From Erwinia pyri (GTDB lineage: Bacteria > Pseudomonadota > Gammaproteobacteria > Enterobacterales > Enterobacteriaceae), in assembly GCF_030758455.1 (NCBI RefSeq), contig NZ_CP132353.1, positions 1,488,001 to 1,552,000 of the forward strand: a DNA stretch of 64,000 nt, written 5' to 3'. Positions 1 through 8,159 of the stretch are shown piece by piece. The stretch's first letter is position 1. Each line of letters opens with the position of its first letter. A model generated the notes under the pieces. That model did no database searches. It was given only the letters and a program-made list of their open reading frames with translations, and had not been told where the DNA came from. Position numbers and translations under genes: made by a program.

Positions 1-1215
1 CCGGAAATGCTGTTTATCACCGCCGTCTGGGTGGCGATTACCATTACTGGCGGCTGGCTGCTGGTGGCAAAGGTCTACCGTCATATGGCCAGGCTGCGTG
101 AAATCGAGGACCACCTCTATACGGACTACCAGACCATTATTGAAGGGCGGAAAGAGCTGGCCCTTAACCGCCAGCGCGCTCATCTCATCTATGAAACGGT
201 TTATCAGGAAGATGCCCGCAGCTACCGGCACCATATTGTGCGCGCCGATACTTTCCATCTCAGCGCGGTAAACTGGTCAAATATCATGATGCTGGGCGCA
301 ATTGGCCTGGTGTTCTATATGGCCAACGGCCTCGGCTGGGCGAATACCGCCGTCGCGGCGACCTATTCACTGACGCTGCTGTTCCTGCGTACACCCCTGC
401 TCTCAGCCGTGGGAGCACTGCCTACGCTGCTCACTGCTCAGGTAGCGTTTGATAAGCTAAACACCTTCCAGCTGACGGCGTACCAGCCACAGTTCAGCGT
501 TCCTCCCGTCAGCAAAAACTGGCAGACGCTGGAGCTACGCAATCTTGTTTTTCATTATGGCGATCGCGGTTTTGCCGTCGGGCCGGTCAACATGACGCTG
601 AAGCGCGGAGAGCTGGTTTTCCTGATTGGTGGCAACGGTAGCGGAAAATCGACGCTGGCGATGCTGCTCACCGGGCTTTACCAGCCGGTATCCGGGCAGA
701 TCCTGCTGGATGGCGAAGTAATAGAAGCCGCAAATCTTGAGAGCTACCGCAGCCTGTTTTCAGCCGTGTTTACTGATGTGCATCTTTTCGACCGGTTAAT
801 CGACAACAAAGGGGAAGCCGCCGATCCGGCTAAAGTGCAACTCTGGCTTGAACGCCTGAAAATGCAGGACAAAATCAAGCTGGAAGGCAACAAGGTGCTT
901 AATCTTAAGCTGTCGAAAGGGCAGAGCAAGCGGCTGGCCCTGCTGCTGGCTACCGCTGAACAGCGCGACATTTTGCTGCTGGATGAGTGGGCGGCTGACC
1001 AGGATCCTCACTTCCGCCGTATCTTCTATCGTGAACTGCTGCCGTGGCTGCAGGAGATGGGGAAAACGGTCTTTGCCATCAGCCATGACGATCACTATTT
1101 CCTGCATGCTGACCGCCTGCTGGAGATGCGTGAAGGGAAGCTGAGCGAACTGACCGGGGAAGAGCGGGAGCTGGCTACCCTGGATGCGGTGAAACGCACA
1201 GACGTTGTAATGTAA
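1..1215 (+). CDS. Cyclic-peptide/siderophore-type ABC exporter, fused permease-ATPase (3' part)
   Basis: The frame is open to the left edge, so the start lies outside the window and 404 codons are visible. Counting from the Met at base 7, residues 1-160 hold the last membrane helices of an exporter permease. The ATPase domain has a Walker [10 protein letters not shown] (208-216), a Walker B ILLLDE (322-327) and the H-loop His 360. The signature motif is LSKGQ rather than LSGGQ, a variant I associate with the PvdE/SyrD/YojI exporter family. Members pump out pyoverdine precursors, lipopeptides or microcin J25, and the export direction is inferred from that family. The neighbour is a convergent phosphopantetheinyl transferase, which suggests a non-ribosomal peptide or siderophore locus to the left. 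It could also be plain yojI. Confidence 0.85.
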   Translation, partial: PEMLFITAVWVAITITGGWLLVAKVYRHMARLREIEDHLYTDYQTIIEGRKELALNRQRAHLIYETVYQEDARSYRHHIVRADTFHLSAVNWSNIMMLGAIGLVFYMANGLGWANTAVAATYSLTLLFLRTPLLSAVGALPTLLTAQVAFDKLNTFQLTAYQPQFSVPPVSKNWQTLELRNLVFHYGDRGFAVGPVNMTLKRGELVFLIGGNGSGKSTLAMLLTGLYQPVSGQILLDGEVIEAANLESYRSLFSAVFTDVHLFDRLIDNKGEAADPAKVQLWLERLKMQDKIKLEGNKVLNLKLSKGQSKRLALLLATAEQRDILLLDEWAADQDPHFRRIFYRELLPWLQEMGKTVFAISHDDHYFLHADRLLEMREGKLSELTGEERELATLDAVKRTDVVM

Positions 1216-1290
1216 CCGCGGCATCAACAAGGGTTAGTGCCGTAATCTTGTGCTGAAGCAGGATAATAACCGCCTTGCGATGCCGCAGGG

Positions 1291-1416
1291 CGAAGGATAT
1301 CGCCGCTGAGACGCAGCCTGGCGTATGCCTTTCTCAGAGTATCTCAACGATCCACCAGCGTATCGCCGCTGGGGTACAGACTGGCGTTTCTCTGCCTCAG
1401 AGTACCTCAACGATCC
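1291..1416. repeat. Two tandem 63-bp imperfect repeats
   Basis: Units 1291-1353 and 1354-1416 align without gaps and agree at about 47 of 63 positions. The 3' third is nearly identical, ending AGTAYCTCAACGATCC in both. The second unit covers the last codons and the stop of the phosphopantetheinyl transferase gene, so on the minus strand the terminal WIVEVL-stop is followed 63 bp later by an in-frame copy reading WIVEIL-stop. The period is a multiple of three. Confidence 0.8.
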
Positions 1417-2173
1417 AGGTGAGAATGCGGGTGGAGGTTCTCTCAACCCGCCCGGTAAATTCTCTGCCTGCCGGAAAGTCGCTGGAGTGCGAAGTTGTTA
1501 ACCGCAGCACCACTTTCTCTGCCTGCGGCGAGCAGAACACGATTTCTGCCTCGCTGAAGCTCATGAATTTTCTGAGCCTGGGATAGAGCGCTTTATAAAG
1601 ACTCTCTTTCAGCGAAAAGGCCAGGGTCAGCGCATCGGGGAAGGGCAGACCGCACTCAAGCAATCTCTGTTTTTCCCTCTGCGTGATAATATTCTCCTGC
1701 ATCGCTTCTGCCGTCTCTGCCCGCATCACCTCTTCACTGTCTACCCCTAACAGTTTGCCGCTCTCCGTTTCAGCCAGCAGCAGCGCTATTTTCTGCGTGC
1801 TGTGTGAGAGCGAGCCGGAGAAGCCCGCTGGCCAGACCGGCGCTCTCTCCGCATCGTTGGTGAGAATCCAGGGATCGGCTCCCAGGCGGCAGAGCGCGTG
1901 ACGTACCAGCGCTCTGCTGGCAAGATATTCTGCACGGCGTTTCCTGACCGCCTTATTCAAATGCAGCGGGAGAGGCAACCGCAGAGTAGTAAAGAGCCGT
2001 TCATCAAAACAGGTGAGATCGTAGTCGGCCTGAATAAGGCAGACATCAGGATGATCGGCGGGGGAGAGAAAGGTCACGTTAGTGAGGAAACCGCCAGAAT
2101 CTTCGAGCGCTAAGGGTTTCAGCGACAGAACACAAGGGACACTCTGGGAATGCAGCAAACTCTGGATGGGCAC
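1397..2173 (-). CDS. entD: 4'-phosphopantetheinyl transferase, EntD/Sfp family
   Basis: Transfers the phosphopantetheine arm of coenzyme A to a serine on carrier domains of peptide or polyketide synthases. All family motifs are present in 258 residues: RAEYLASR (80-87), GSLSHS (120-125), the Mg-binding GVDSE (143-147) and FSLKESLYKA (186-195). The start used is GTG with a weak AGG-containing upstream stretch; no better Met is available before the conserved region. It is somewhat longer than E. coli EntD. It lies convergent to an ABC exporter. The last six codons fall in a tandem repeat, so the C-terminus may have been reshaped by duplication. The symbol is by family resemblance; the partner synthase is not in the window. 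Confidence 0.85.
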   Translation of the reverse strand: MPIQSLLHSQSVPCVLSLKPLALEDSGGFLTNVTFLSPADHPDVCLIQADYDLTCFDERLFTTLRLPLPLHLNKAVRKRRAEYLASRALVRHALCRLGADPWILTNDAERAPVWPAGFSGSLSHSTQKIALLLAETESGKLLGVDSEEVMRAETAEAMQENIITQREKQRLLECGLPFPDALTLAFSLKESLYKALYPRLRKFMSFSEAEIVFCSPQAEKVVLRLTTSHSSDFPAGREFTGRVERTSTRILTWIVEVL

Positions 2174-2244
2174 CGGACACCTAACCTGCTTATCGTAGTA
2201 AAACGTAATTTAAGCAGGTTAGATTGATGAGAGCAAAAATGAGA

Positions 2245-2451
2245 TCAGTCGTTAGAGGGGATGGCAAAGTTTTTCAGTGAAACCACGAAATGTTCGTTAC
2301 CGCGAGAAATTTTAGCGCCACGATCGCACCAGTGGCTGGCCAGCCGGAAAAAATCGTCGCTGTCGATGTCATACGCCAGTTCTACTTTACTGATACCGGA
2401 GTGCAGCATTTCATCCGCATCCTTGAAATTCTTTGCTTTAATTATCGCCAT
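2245..2451 (-). CDS. Small conserved-looking protein of unknown function (68 aa)
   Basis: A 68-residue soluble protein with ATG start, compact charged sequence and a hydrophobic/aromatic core (DDFFRLASHWCDRGAKIS, about residues 32-49). It has no signal peptide and no membrane segment. The upstream RBS is weak (GTGA about 7 bases before the ATG). It is flanked by 71 bp to the transferase start and about 145 bp to the glycosyltransferase, and both neighbours are on the same strand. I do not recognise the family. Codon use looks normal for a real gene, and the overlapping plus-strand frames show no recognisable protein. Confidence 0.6.
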   Translation of the reverse strand: MAIIKAKNFKDADEMLHSGISKVELAYDIDSDDFFRLASHWCDRGAKISRGNEHFVVSLKNFAIPSND

Positions 2452-2597
2452 TTTCAGTCACCGGGTAGGTTGGTGTAGTGTTGCCAGAAAAGTGTAGCGA
2501 CAGCGTATGTTAGTTTCGTGACAGTTTTGTTGCAGCAGGGAAGAATGAGACTTTCGCCACGTTTTAATAGGGTAAGGATCACATTTTTATACCAGAT

Positions 2598-3437
2598 TCA
2601 GGCCCTTATGAACGGTTTGAAGAGAGCCTGATGCTCTACTAAATAGCGTGGAAAGGAGTAGATATCCAGGATTTGGACCTGCAATTTTCGCTCCCGACCC
2701 CAAATATCTTCAGCCTGCTCGATCACTTTTGTTATGTGTTCAGGATTATTAAATTCAGGTAAGTCATATTCAGTGTGTGAAATGGATGACATTTTCTCGG
2801 CAATGCGTTGTGGCGTCATGATCCACGAGAAGTGCCATCCACCCTCAGCAATGATGGCCGTATTCCATTTTAACCATTGCCATTTCAACCAGTTGCGCTT
2901 AATTGATGAGCGTTTCGTATTCCGAAGTTCCTCCGGCTTACCACCAAAAAACCCCACTAAATTTCTGTAAGTGATAGCCTTGGGTAACGTACATTTACGA
3001 GGTGAACCATCGGTATTAAAGACCTGAAGGTTAAACTGATAGTTATAGAAATTTTGATGAATGATAGTGCAGAGCTTGTTCTTCTGGATGGTGGCAATGA
3101 TCACAGGATCAAAAATCTCATCCACATCAGAGACGAGAATAATGTCGTCCTGCTCTGCGGAAACGAGGCCATTCATAATCGCATTTCGCGTATCAGCTTC
3201 GTTTTGCCAGGCATCCTGGTGAGGGGGGTGATCGAAGACCACATAGATGATCTTATCTTCGAATTGCCTGAATTTCTCCAGATCAAAATTCAATCGCTTC
3301 GGTTTACCTGTAAAGGTGTGGGTTGACTCAACGATAACGAACTTGTCTACCACGTCAGACAAGGTGTGTAAACGAAGGTCCAGAAGCATCTCTTCGTCGT
3401 AATATAAAAAACAGTCGTAAATCAACTTAAGCCCCAT
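2598..3437 (-). CDS. Glycosyltransferase family 17 protein (GnT-III-like)
   Basis: 279 residues beginning MGLKLIYDCFLYYDEEMLLD, the typical start of GT17 proteins related to beta-1,4-mannosyl-glycoprotein N-acetylglucosaminyltransferase. A DVD metal-binding motif sits at residues 104-106 (SDVDEI), followed by a GGWHFSW stretch conserved in the family. Bacterial members are thought to decorate lipopolysaccharide or other surface glycans; the acceptor here is unknown. There is no signal peptide or membrane helix, so a cytoplasmic or peripheral enzyme is expected. The gene and its flanks are clearly richer in A+T than the surrounding core, and it lies directly 3' of tRNA-Pro, both suggesting acquisition by transfer. 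It stands alone, without other polysaccharide genes nearby. Confidence 0.85.
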   Translation of the reverse strand: MGLKLIYDCFLYYDEEMLLDLRLHTLSDVVDKFVIVESTHTFTGKPKRLNFDLEKFRQFEDKIIYVVFDHPPHQDAWQNEADTRNAIMNGLVSAEQDDIILVSDVDEIFDPVIIATIQKNKLCTIIHQNFYNYQFNLQVFNTDGSPRKCTLPKAITYRNLVGFFGGKPEELRNTKRSSIKRNWLKWQWLKWNTAIIAEGGWHFSWIMTPQRIAEKMSSISHTEYDLPEFNNPEHITKVIEQAEDIWGRERKLQVQILDIYSFPRYLVEHQALFKPFIRA

Positions 3438-3520
3438 CTGTCACATTTAAGTTACTGATGGTTATTATTGTGAATATGAGAATAGAAATAATGATCCTGA
3501 TGCTAAATATCATAAAAAAC

Positions 3521-3554
3521 AAAAAAACCGCAATTCGAGAGAATGTGCGGGTTT
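3521..3554 (-). terminator. Rho-independent terminator of tRNA-Pro
   Basis: Read on the minus strand, an imperfect CCGCA/TGCGG stem is followed by seven T residues, 24 bases after the tRNA CCA end. Confidence 0.7.
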
Positions 3555-3577
3555 AATGAAAACATCATAAAATTAAT

Positions 3578-3654
3578 TGGTCGGCACGAGAGGATTTGAA
3601 CCTCCGACCCCTGACACCCCATGACAGTGCGCTACCAGGCTGCGCTACGTGCCG
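3578..3654 (-). tRNA. proL: tRNA-Pro (anticodon GGG)
   Basis: A 77-nt cloverleaf on the minus strand starting CGGCACGTAGCGCAGCC and ending with an encoded CCA. The acceptor stem CGGCACG pairs with CGTGCCG. The D-loop AGCGCAGCCTGGTAGCGC and T-loop GGTTCAAATCC are standard, and the anticodon loop TCATGGGGTGT reads GGG. It is almost identical to E. coli proL and occupies the same place next to yejM. An AT-rich glycosyltransferase gene lies immediately downstream, so the tRNA 3' end may have served as an integration point, though I found no repeated attachment sequence. Confidence 0.97.
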
Positions 3655-3736
3655 ACGCGTGAGCTAATAGTACGCAAAACGCGGTCGATTGCAAGAGGCT
3701 AACACGTTGACTGCTATGAATTTAAGCAATTGCCAG

Positions 3737-5488
3737 TCAGTCAGCGATAAAGCGCTTCTCTTCTGTCAGCACCTGCAGCAGCAATGCAAGCTGCGGCTTG
3801 TGATCCTTCAGGCGGTTGCCATTTTCATCCCAGGCGGTATAGCTGCCGCTGTTATCCAGCACCAGCGTGACCGTTGGCGTGGTGATCACCAACTGATGAT
3901 CGGTACTGCTGGCGACCCAGTTATGACGTCGCTGGGCGGCGAAGAGATCTTCACCCTGTGAATAGTCCGCCGCAGGTGTGCTGACGTGCAGCAGGCGCTG
4001 CATCAGCGTGGTCATAATGTCCTGATGATCGGTCAGCTTACGCACCTGCTGTGCTGGCGTATCAGGCCAGTGCACAATCAGCGGCACCTGCAGATTTGCC
4101 CGGTTGCCCAGGCTGCTGTCGCCATCCAGCGCAACACCATGCTCTGCGGTGATAACCACCACCGTTTTTTCCATCAGCCCTTTTTCCTGCAGCGTGGTCA
4201 GCACATCCTGAATCTGCTTATCCACATCTGCGGCGGTGCGGGCGTAACGGCGGGAGATATTTTTACCAGCCCCTTCTTTGATCTCATTCCCACCGAGTGA
4301 AAGGTAGGAGAACCAGGGTGAGCTTTGCGACTTCTGACTCTCCAGCCAGCGTTGCCACTGGGCTGTGGTCTGGGCGTTGCTCTGCGTCTGGGATGGCGGC
4401 AGTGAGAAGTCCGCTAACAGTGCCTGACGATAGAGCGGTGAGGCAAAACCATCAGAGGCAAAGAGGCCAAACTGATAGCCCTGCTTGCCAAGAGAGTCAA
4501 TCAGCGCAGAAGGAACTCTGGAGGAGAGTACGCCATCCATATAGCTTGGCGAGATGCCATAAAACAGGCCAAACAAGCCGCTGTCTGCCCGGCTACCGGC
4601 GCTGAAATGCTGGGTAAAGCTGACGTTCTGCTGAGCAAACTGCGCCAGGTGAGGCAGCGATTTCGCCAGCGTGCTCTGGTTCAGGCCATCAACGGTGATA
4701 ATCAGTAAATTGTTGCGCGTCCCGCCGTCCCGGAACGTTATCTCATTCAGCGGGTAGGCGACAGAGACCGCTTCAGGATTACCCTGTTCGACCAGCCGGC
4801 GCTGATATTCCTGCGCATCCAGCAGGCCGTGACGCTCCAGGAAGCGGCGGGCGGTCATCGGATAGGAGAGCGGCAGGTTAGAACGCTGCATGGTAATCGG
4901 ACGATAGAAGTTCGCATCCGCCCAGATATAGAGCAGATGGCTGGTGAAAAAGGCGGTAATAAACAGGATAGCGAGCGGTTTACCGAAGTTGCGCCTGTTC
5001 AGACTGCGAAGCTTCTGCCAGCTCCAGGTAGCAAACAGCATCTCCACCAGAAAAATGGCGGGCACGCTGATAAACATCAGCTGCCAGTCACGCGCCATCT
5101 CCGTCTGATCCGGGTTCACCACCAGCTGCCACACCACTGGATTGAGATGCAGGTGGAAGCGGTTGAACACCGCGCTGTCTACCAAAATCAGCGTCAACCC
5201 TGCGGTGGCGATAATGGCAGAAAGGAAGCGCAGCAGCCGCTGCGACATCACCACAAAGGTGAGCGGAAAGATAATCAGCAGGTAAGCGGCAAAAACGATA
5301 AAGCTGAAATGGCCTGTCCAACTGGTAAAGGCGTAAATGCGCCCGGCCAGCGAGGCCGGCCAGTCAGAAACAAACAGGTAGCGGCTGCCCAGCACAAAAG
5401 CCAGGATGATATTAAAGAGGGCAAACCAGTGCCCCCAGCTAATCATCTGGGAGACTTTTTCACGGTAGCGCTGCCGATTTGTTACCAT
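3737..5488 (-). CDS. yejM: Inner-membrane LPS sensor / PbgA-LapC protein YejM
   Basis: 583 residues, close to the 586 of E. coli YejM (PbgA, LapC). The N-terminal ~190 residues carry five membrane helices, then a linker, then a periplasmic sulfatase/alkaline-phosphatase-fold domain (LLIITVDGLNQS near 250, ending in the C-terminal region). In E. coli it binds lipid A and, through LapB (YciM), restrains FtsH-mediated turnover of LpxC, so coupling LPS synthesis to demand; the transmembrane part is essential. It is the second gene of yejL-yejM with a 21-bp gap, and tRNA-Pro lies downstream on the same strand. Nothing unusual is seen in the sequence. Confidence 0.96.
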   Translation of the reverse strand: MVTNRQRYREKVSQMISWGHWFALFNIILAFVLGSRYLFVSDWPASLAGRIYAFTSWTGHFSFIVFAAYLLIIFPLTFVVMSQRLLRFLSAIIATAGLTLILVDSAVFNRFHLHLNPVVWQLVVNPDQTEMARDWQLMFISVPAIFLVEMLFATWSWQKLRSLNRRNFGKPLAILFITAFFTSHLLYIWADANFYRPITMQRSNLPLSYPMTARRFLERHGLLDAQEYQRRLVEQGNPEAVSVAYPLNEITFRDGGTRNNLLIITVDGLNQSTLAKSLPHLAQFAQQNVSFTQHFSAGSRADSGLFGLFYGISPSYMDGVLSSRVPSALIDSLGKQGYQFGLFASDGFASPLYRQALLADFSLPPSQTQSNAQTTAQWQRWLESQKSQSSPWFSYLSLGGNEIKEGAGKNISRRYARTAADVDKQIQDVLTTLQEKGLMEKTVVVITAEHGVALDGDSSLGNRANLQVPLIVHWPDTPAQQVRKLTDHQDIMTTLMQRLLHVSTPAADYSQGEDLFAAQRRHNWVASSTDHQLVITTPTVTLVLDNSGSYTAWDENGNRLKDHKPQLALLLQVLTEEKRFIAD

Positions 5489-5509
5489 AACAGGGTCAGG
5501 ATCATCAAA

Positions 5510-5737
5510 TTAATGGGCTTTATCGTCACGCACGGAAGCCTTAAGCGCTTCAGCGAATGAGTGCGCCAGCGAGTGCCGTTGCGCCGGCGCTACGCTGGTA
5601 TTCAGCAAATTGGTCACCATATTTCCCAGTACCATCAGGGAAAGGTCGGTGGGGGCCTTGTCTTTTTCAAGCACATGGGCCAGTTCTGCGAGGAGTTTCT
5701 CCACGCGGTCGTCACTGTAGCGAGATGATTGTGGCAT
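5510..5737 (-). CDS. yejL: Conserved small protein YejL (UPF0352)
   Basis: 75 residues starting [16 protein letters not shown], equal in length to E. coli YejL. All-helical, soluble, function unknown; it is structurally a small helical dimer in the family. It directly precedes yejM and is divergent from yejK, the standard enterobacterial arrangement. The promoter must lie in the 156-bp yejL-yejK gap. Confidence 0.95.
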   Translation of the reverse strand: MPQSSRYSDDRVEKLLAELAHVLEKDKAPTDLSLMVLGNMVTNLLNTSVAPAQRHSLAHSFAEALKASVRDDKAH

Positions 5738-5893
5738 AACGTCGAATTTATTGAGTATTAAAGGGCGGCATCTTACCGTAAAACCGCGATTTTTTCTGCA
5801 CTTTTATCGATCGCAACAGGTTAATGTTGCTGGCAGTTGATCGCAGGAAGACTCGGTGATTGAATACGCGCTAAATCTTAAGGAGAGTCTACC

Positions 5894-6898
5894 ATGAGTC
5901 TGGATATTGAGCAGAGTGCCCTGCACCAGTTGATCAAGCGCGATGAGCAGTCGCTTGAGCTGGTGCTGCGCGAAACGCTGCTGCCTGCCAATGCGCCCGT
6001 CACCGCGATGATGGAAGAGCTGCACCGCGTTTACAGCGCTAAAAGCAAGGCTTATGGCCTGTTTAATGAAGGGAGTGAACTGGCGGATGCGCTGCGCAAC
6101 TGCCGTAAAGGGGAAGATGACTTCCTGGCGTTCAGCCGCGCCGCAACGGGACGTTTGCGCGATGAGCTGGCGAAATATCCCTTTGCCGAAGGCGGTGTTG
6201 TGCTGTTCGGTCACTACCGTTATCTGGCGGTGGAGTATTTGCTGATTGCGGTGCTGAACAGCCAGAACAGTATGCGTGTTAACGAAGAACTGGATATCAG
6301 CAGCACGCATTATCTCGATATCAACCACGCCGATATTGTGGCGCGTATCGATCTCACCGAATGGGAAACTAATCCGGAATCGACCCGCTATCTGACTTTC
6401 CTGCGTGGCCGGGTAGGGCGTAAAGTTGCCGATTTCTTTATGGATTTCCTTGGCGCCAGCGTTGGCCTGGATACTAAAGCCCAGAATCGGGGGCTGCTGC
6501 AGGCCGTTGACGATTACTGTTCAGAAGCGAGCCTTGATAAAAACGAGCGGCAGAACTATCGCCAGCAGGTCTACAGCTACTGCAATGAACAGCTGCAGTC
6601 CGGCGAAGAGATTGAGCTGGAGGGGTTATCCAAAGAGCTGGCTCCGCTGGGAGAAAAAACGTTTCAGGCCTTTACGCAGGAGCAGGGCTACGAGCTGGAA
6701 GAGAGCTTTCCTGCCGACCGCAGCACGCTGCGCCAGCTGACCAAATTTGCCGGAAGCGGCGGCGGGCTGACGCTAAACTTTGACGCGCTGCTGCTGGGGG
6801 AACGCATTTTCTGGGATCCCGCAACCGATACGCTGACCATCAAAGGTACGCCACCTAATCTGCGCGACCAGCTGCAACGCCGCAGCAGCGGGAAGTGA
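5894..6898 (+). CDS. yejK: Nucleoid-associated protein YejK (NdpA)
   Basis: 334 residues, one shorter than E. coli YejK. It begins [20 protein letters not shown] after a strong RBS (AAGGAGA, 8 bases before ATG). In E. coli it associates with the nucleoid and can bind topoisomerases; its precise role is unsettled. The start is fixed by homology and by the RBS. Monocistronic, followed by a bidirectional terminator shared with rplY. Confidence 0.95.
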   Translation: MSLDIEQSALHQLIKRDEQSLELVLRETLLPANAPVTAMMEELHRVYSAKSKAYGLFNEGSELADALRNCRKGEDDFLAFSRAATGRLRDELAKYPFAEGGVVLFGHYRYLAVEYLLIAVLNSQNSMRVNEELDISSTHYLDINHADIVARIDLTEWETNPESTRYLTFLRGRVGRKVADFFMDFLGASVGLDTKAQNRGLLQAVDDYCSEASLDKNERQNYRQQVYSYCNEQLQSGEEIELEGLSKELAPLGEKTFQAFTQEQGYELEESFPADRSTLRQLTKFAGSGGGLTLNFDALLLGERIFWDPATDTLTIKGTPPNLRDQLQRRSSGK

Positions 6899-6939
6899 AG
6901 AGCGGGCGCGCTGCCTGCAGTTATTTGCCGGATTGAAGC

Positions 6940-6972
6940 CAAAAAAAAACGCCGCATAAGCGGCGTTTCTTT
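6940..6972. terminator. Bidirectional terminator between yejK and rplY
   Basis: AACGCCGC-ATAA-GCGGCGTT stem-loop with nine A residues on the left (T tract for rplY, minus strand) and TTTCTTT on the right (for yejK). Confidence 0.92.
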
Positions 6973-6992
6973 CACAAAAACCCGGTCGGCAA

Positions 6993-7277
6993 TTAAGCGC
7001 GAACGAAGTCGATGTGGTGCAGTTTTGGCTTGAACGGGTGACGCTGAACAGCCTGCACTTTTACTTTCTCTTCTTTGCCGTTTACAACCAGAGTCAGAAC
7101 TTCAGTGTAGAAACCCGGTTTTGCCTGGGTGTTCATTACTGAGTCGTGATCCAGTTCGATGGCTACAGCTGCTTCTTTGCCGCCATAAATGATGGCCGGG
7201 AATTTGTTAGCTGTACGCAGGCGGCGGCTCGCACCCTTGCCCTGCTCTTTACGTTCTTCTGCATTGATAGTGAACAT
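6993..7277 (-). CDS. rplY: Ribosomal protein bL25
   Basis: 94 residues, exactly the short gammaproteobacterial L25 form without the Ctc C-terminal extension. Starts [20 protein letters not shown]. Binds loop E of 5S rRNA in the 50S subunit. It is preceded by a clear sigma-70 promoter and a structured leader matching the known enterobacterial L25 autoregulatory arrangement, and followed by a strong terminator, so it is a single-gene unit. Confidence 0.98.
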   Translation of the reverse strand: MFTINAEERKEQGKGASRRLRTANKFPAIIYGGKEAAVAIELDHDSVMNTQAKPGFYTEVLTLVVNGKEEKVKVQAVQRHPFKPKLHHIDFVRA

Positions 7278-7396
7278 TGTTCAATCTCTTTATCGGATTA
7301 TCCTGCTACAGGCGACCCAGCAGCAGGTTGGAGTGTTCAACTTTTGCTTCAGCAAAAGCGGGGCGCATTATAGCCCAGGTTACGCGCCGCGGGCAA
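7278..7396 (-). promoter_or_regulatory. rplY promoter and L25 autoregulatory mRNA leader
   Basis: On the minus strand a -35 TTGCCC (7391-7396) and -10 TATAAT (7367-7372) are 18 bp apart, placing the transcript start near 7360. The ~83-nt leader opens with a perfect hairpin CTTTTGCT-GA-AGCAAAAG (7341-7358), followed by a second imperfect stem (CCTGCTGCTGGG...CCTGTAGCAGG). Leaders of this kind upstream of rplY are known from E. coli and relatives to mediate repression by free L25. The exact fold is inferred. Confidence 0.8.
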
Positions 7397-7425
7397 TGGA
7401 TTAAAATGGCTGCTTAAATCGCTCA

Positions 7426-7454
7426 TTGTAACTCGTACCATGTACGAGTATGAT
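7426..7454 (+). promoter_or_regulatory. higBA-type promoter with operator filling the spacer
   Basis: A -35 TTGTAA (7426-7431) and -10 TATGAT (7449-7454) are separated by exactly 17 bp. Those 17 bp are the perfect inverted repeat CTCGTAC-CAT-GTACGAG (7432-7448). Binding of the downstream Xre-family antitoxin here would block polymerase directly. Transcription would begin near 7461, which makes the ATG at 7440 unusable as the toxin start. Confidence 0.8.
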
Positions 7455-7487
7455 TGGCTTACGCCCGTTAAGGATGAGGGGAGTAAA

Positions 7488-7814
7488 TTGTTACACTTCA
7501 TAGAAACACCTCTGTTTGAGCGGCTAATCAATGAGCTGCTGACATATGATGATTACCAGAAATTTCAGGCTTACCTGCTTTCAGATCCTGTCGCTGGGGC
7601 AACGATTTCTCATACTGGCGGGTGCCGTAAACTTCGCTGGGCCTTGCCGGCGAAAGGAAAAAGTGGGGGGATAAGGGTTATTTACTACTACTTAGTAAGC
7701 AGGGGTGAGATCTATTTACTCTATGCCTATCCTAAATCAGAACAGGAAAATTTGACCGATAAACAGAAAGCCGTCATGAAGCATTTTGCGCAACAAATTG
7801 AGGCCGGAAAATGA
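7488..7814 (+). CDS. higB: HigB/RelE-type toxin (type II toxin-antitoxin)
   Basis: 108 residues from a TTG start preceded by GAGGGGA (5 bases upstream). The frame also has an ATG at 7440, but that lies within the operator and upstream of the predicted transcript start, and homology to HigB-2-type toxins begins at LLHFIETPLFERL. Conserved family features: TGGCRKLRWALP, KGKSGGIRVIYYYL and YLLYAYPKSEQENLT. Such toxins are ribosome-dependent mRNA interferases. It overlaps the antitoxin gene by 4 bp (ATGA), toxin first, as in higBA. Symbol given by family and order, not by sequence identity. Confidence 0.88.
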   Translation: MLHFIETPLFERLINELLTYDDYQKFQAYLLSDPVAGATISHTGGCRKLRWALPAKGKSGGIRVIYYYLVSRGEIYLLYAYPKSEQENLTDKQKAVMKHFAQQIEAGK

Positions 7815-8101
7815 AAGATGAAATGTTTAGTGAGTTAATTGAAAGCATGCAGCAGGCTGTGAGCATTCGTCGTGGTGAAATGGAACCTGCCCGTGTTACT
7901 TCTTATCCTGTTCCTGACGTAAAGGCGATACGTACGCATTCAGGGATGAAACAGGAAGAATTTGCTCAGGCAGTAGGGGTATCTACTTCTCTCGTGCAGA
8001 GCTGGGAACAAAATAAAAGAATTCCCAGCGGGGCAAGTTTAAAAATGTTACGTGTTATAGAGAAGCATCCAGATATGCTGGAACTGTTTATGCAAGCGTA
8101 A
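7811..8101 (+). CDS. higA: HigA-type antitoxin, Xre helix-turn-helix protein
   Basis: 96 residues. The C-terminal half is an Xre/Cro HTH domain (VKAIRTHSGMKQEEFAQAVG, then SLVQSWEQNKRIPSG, residues about 36-75). The N-terminal ~30 residues would wrap the toxin, as in HigA-2 proteins. The start ATG overlaps the toxin stop, indicating translational coupling. It probably represses its own operon through the palindrome at 7432-7448. Only 58 bp separate its stop from the convergent radD stop. Confidence 0.9.
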   Translation: MKDEMFSELIESMQQAVSIRRGEMEPARVTSYPVPDVKAIRTHSGMKQEEFAQAVGVSTSLVQSWEQNKRIPSGASLKMLRVIEKHPDMLELFMQA

Positions 8102-8159
8102 ACCCCCAGGGTTCTACAGAGGCCATTTTTATTACGCTTGATAAAATAAGAGAGCTGAA

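Noticed and set aside
1234..1446. 70-codon minus-strand frame with repeated SLRYSE peptide
   Set aside because: The peptide repeat only reflects the 63-bp DNA repeat; it overlaps the transferase end in another frame.
7440..7487. Upstream ATG extension of the toxin gene
   Set aside because: Lies inside the palindromic operator and before the predicted transcript start.
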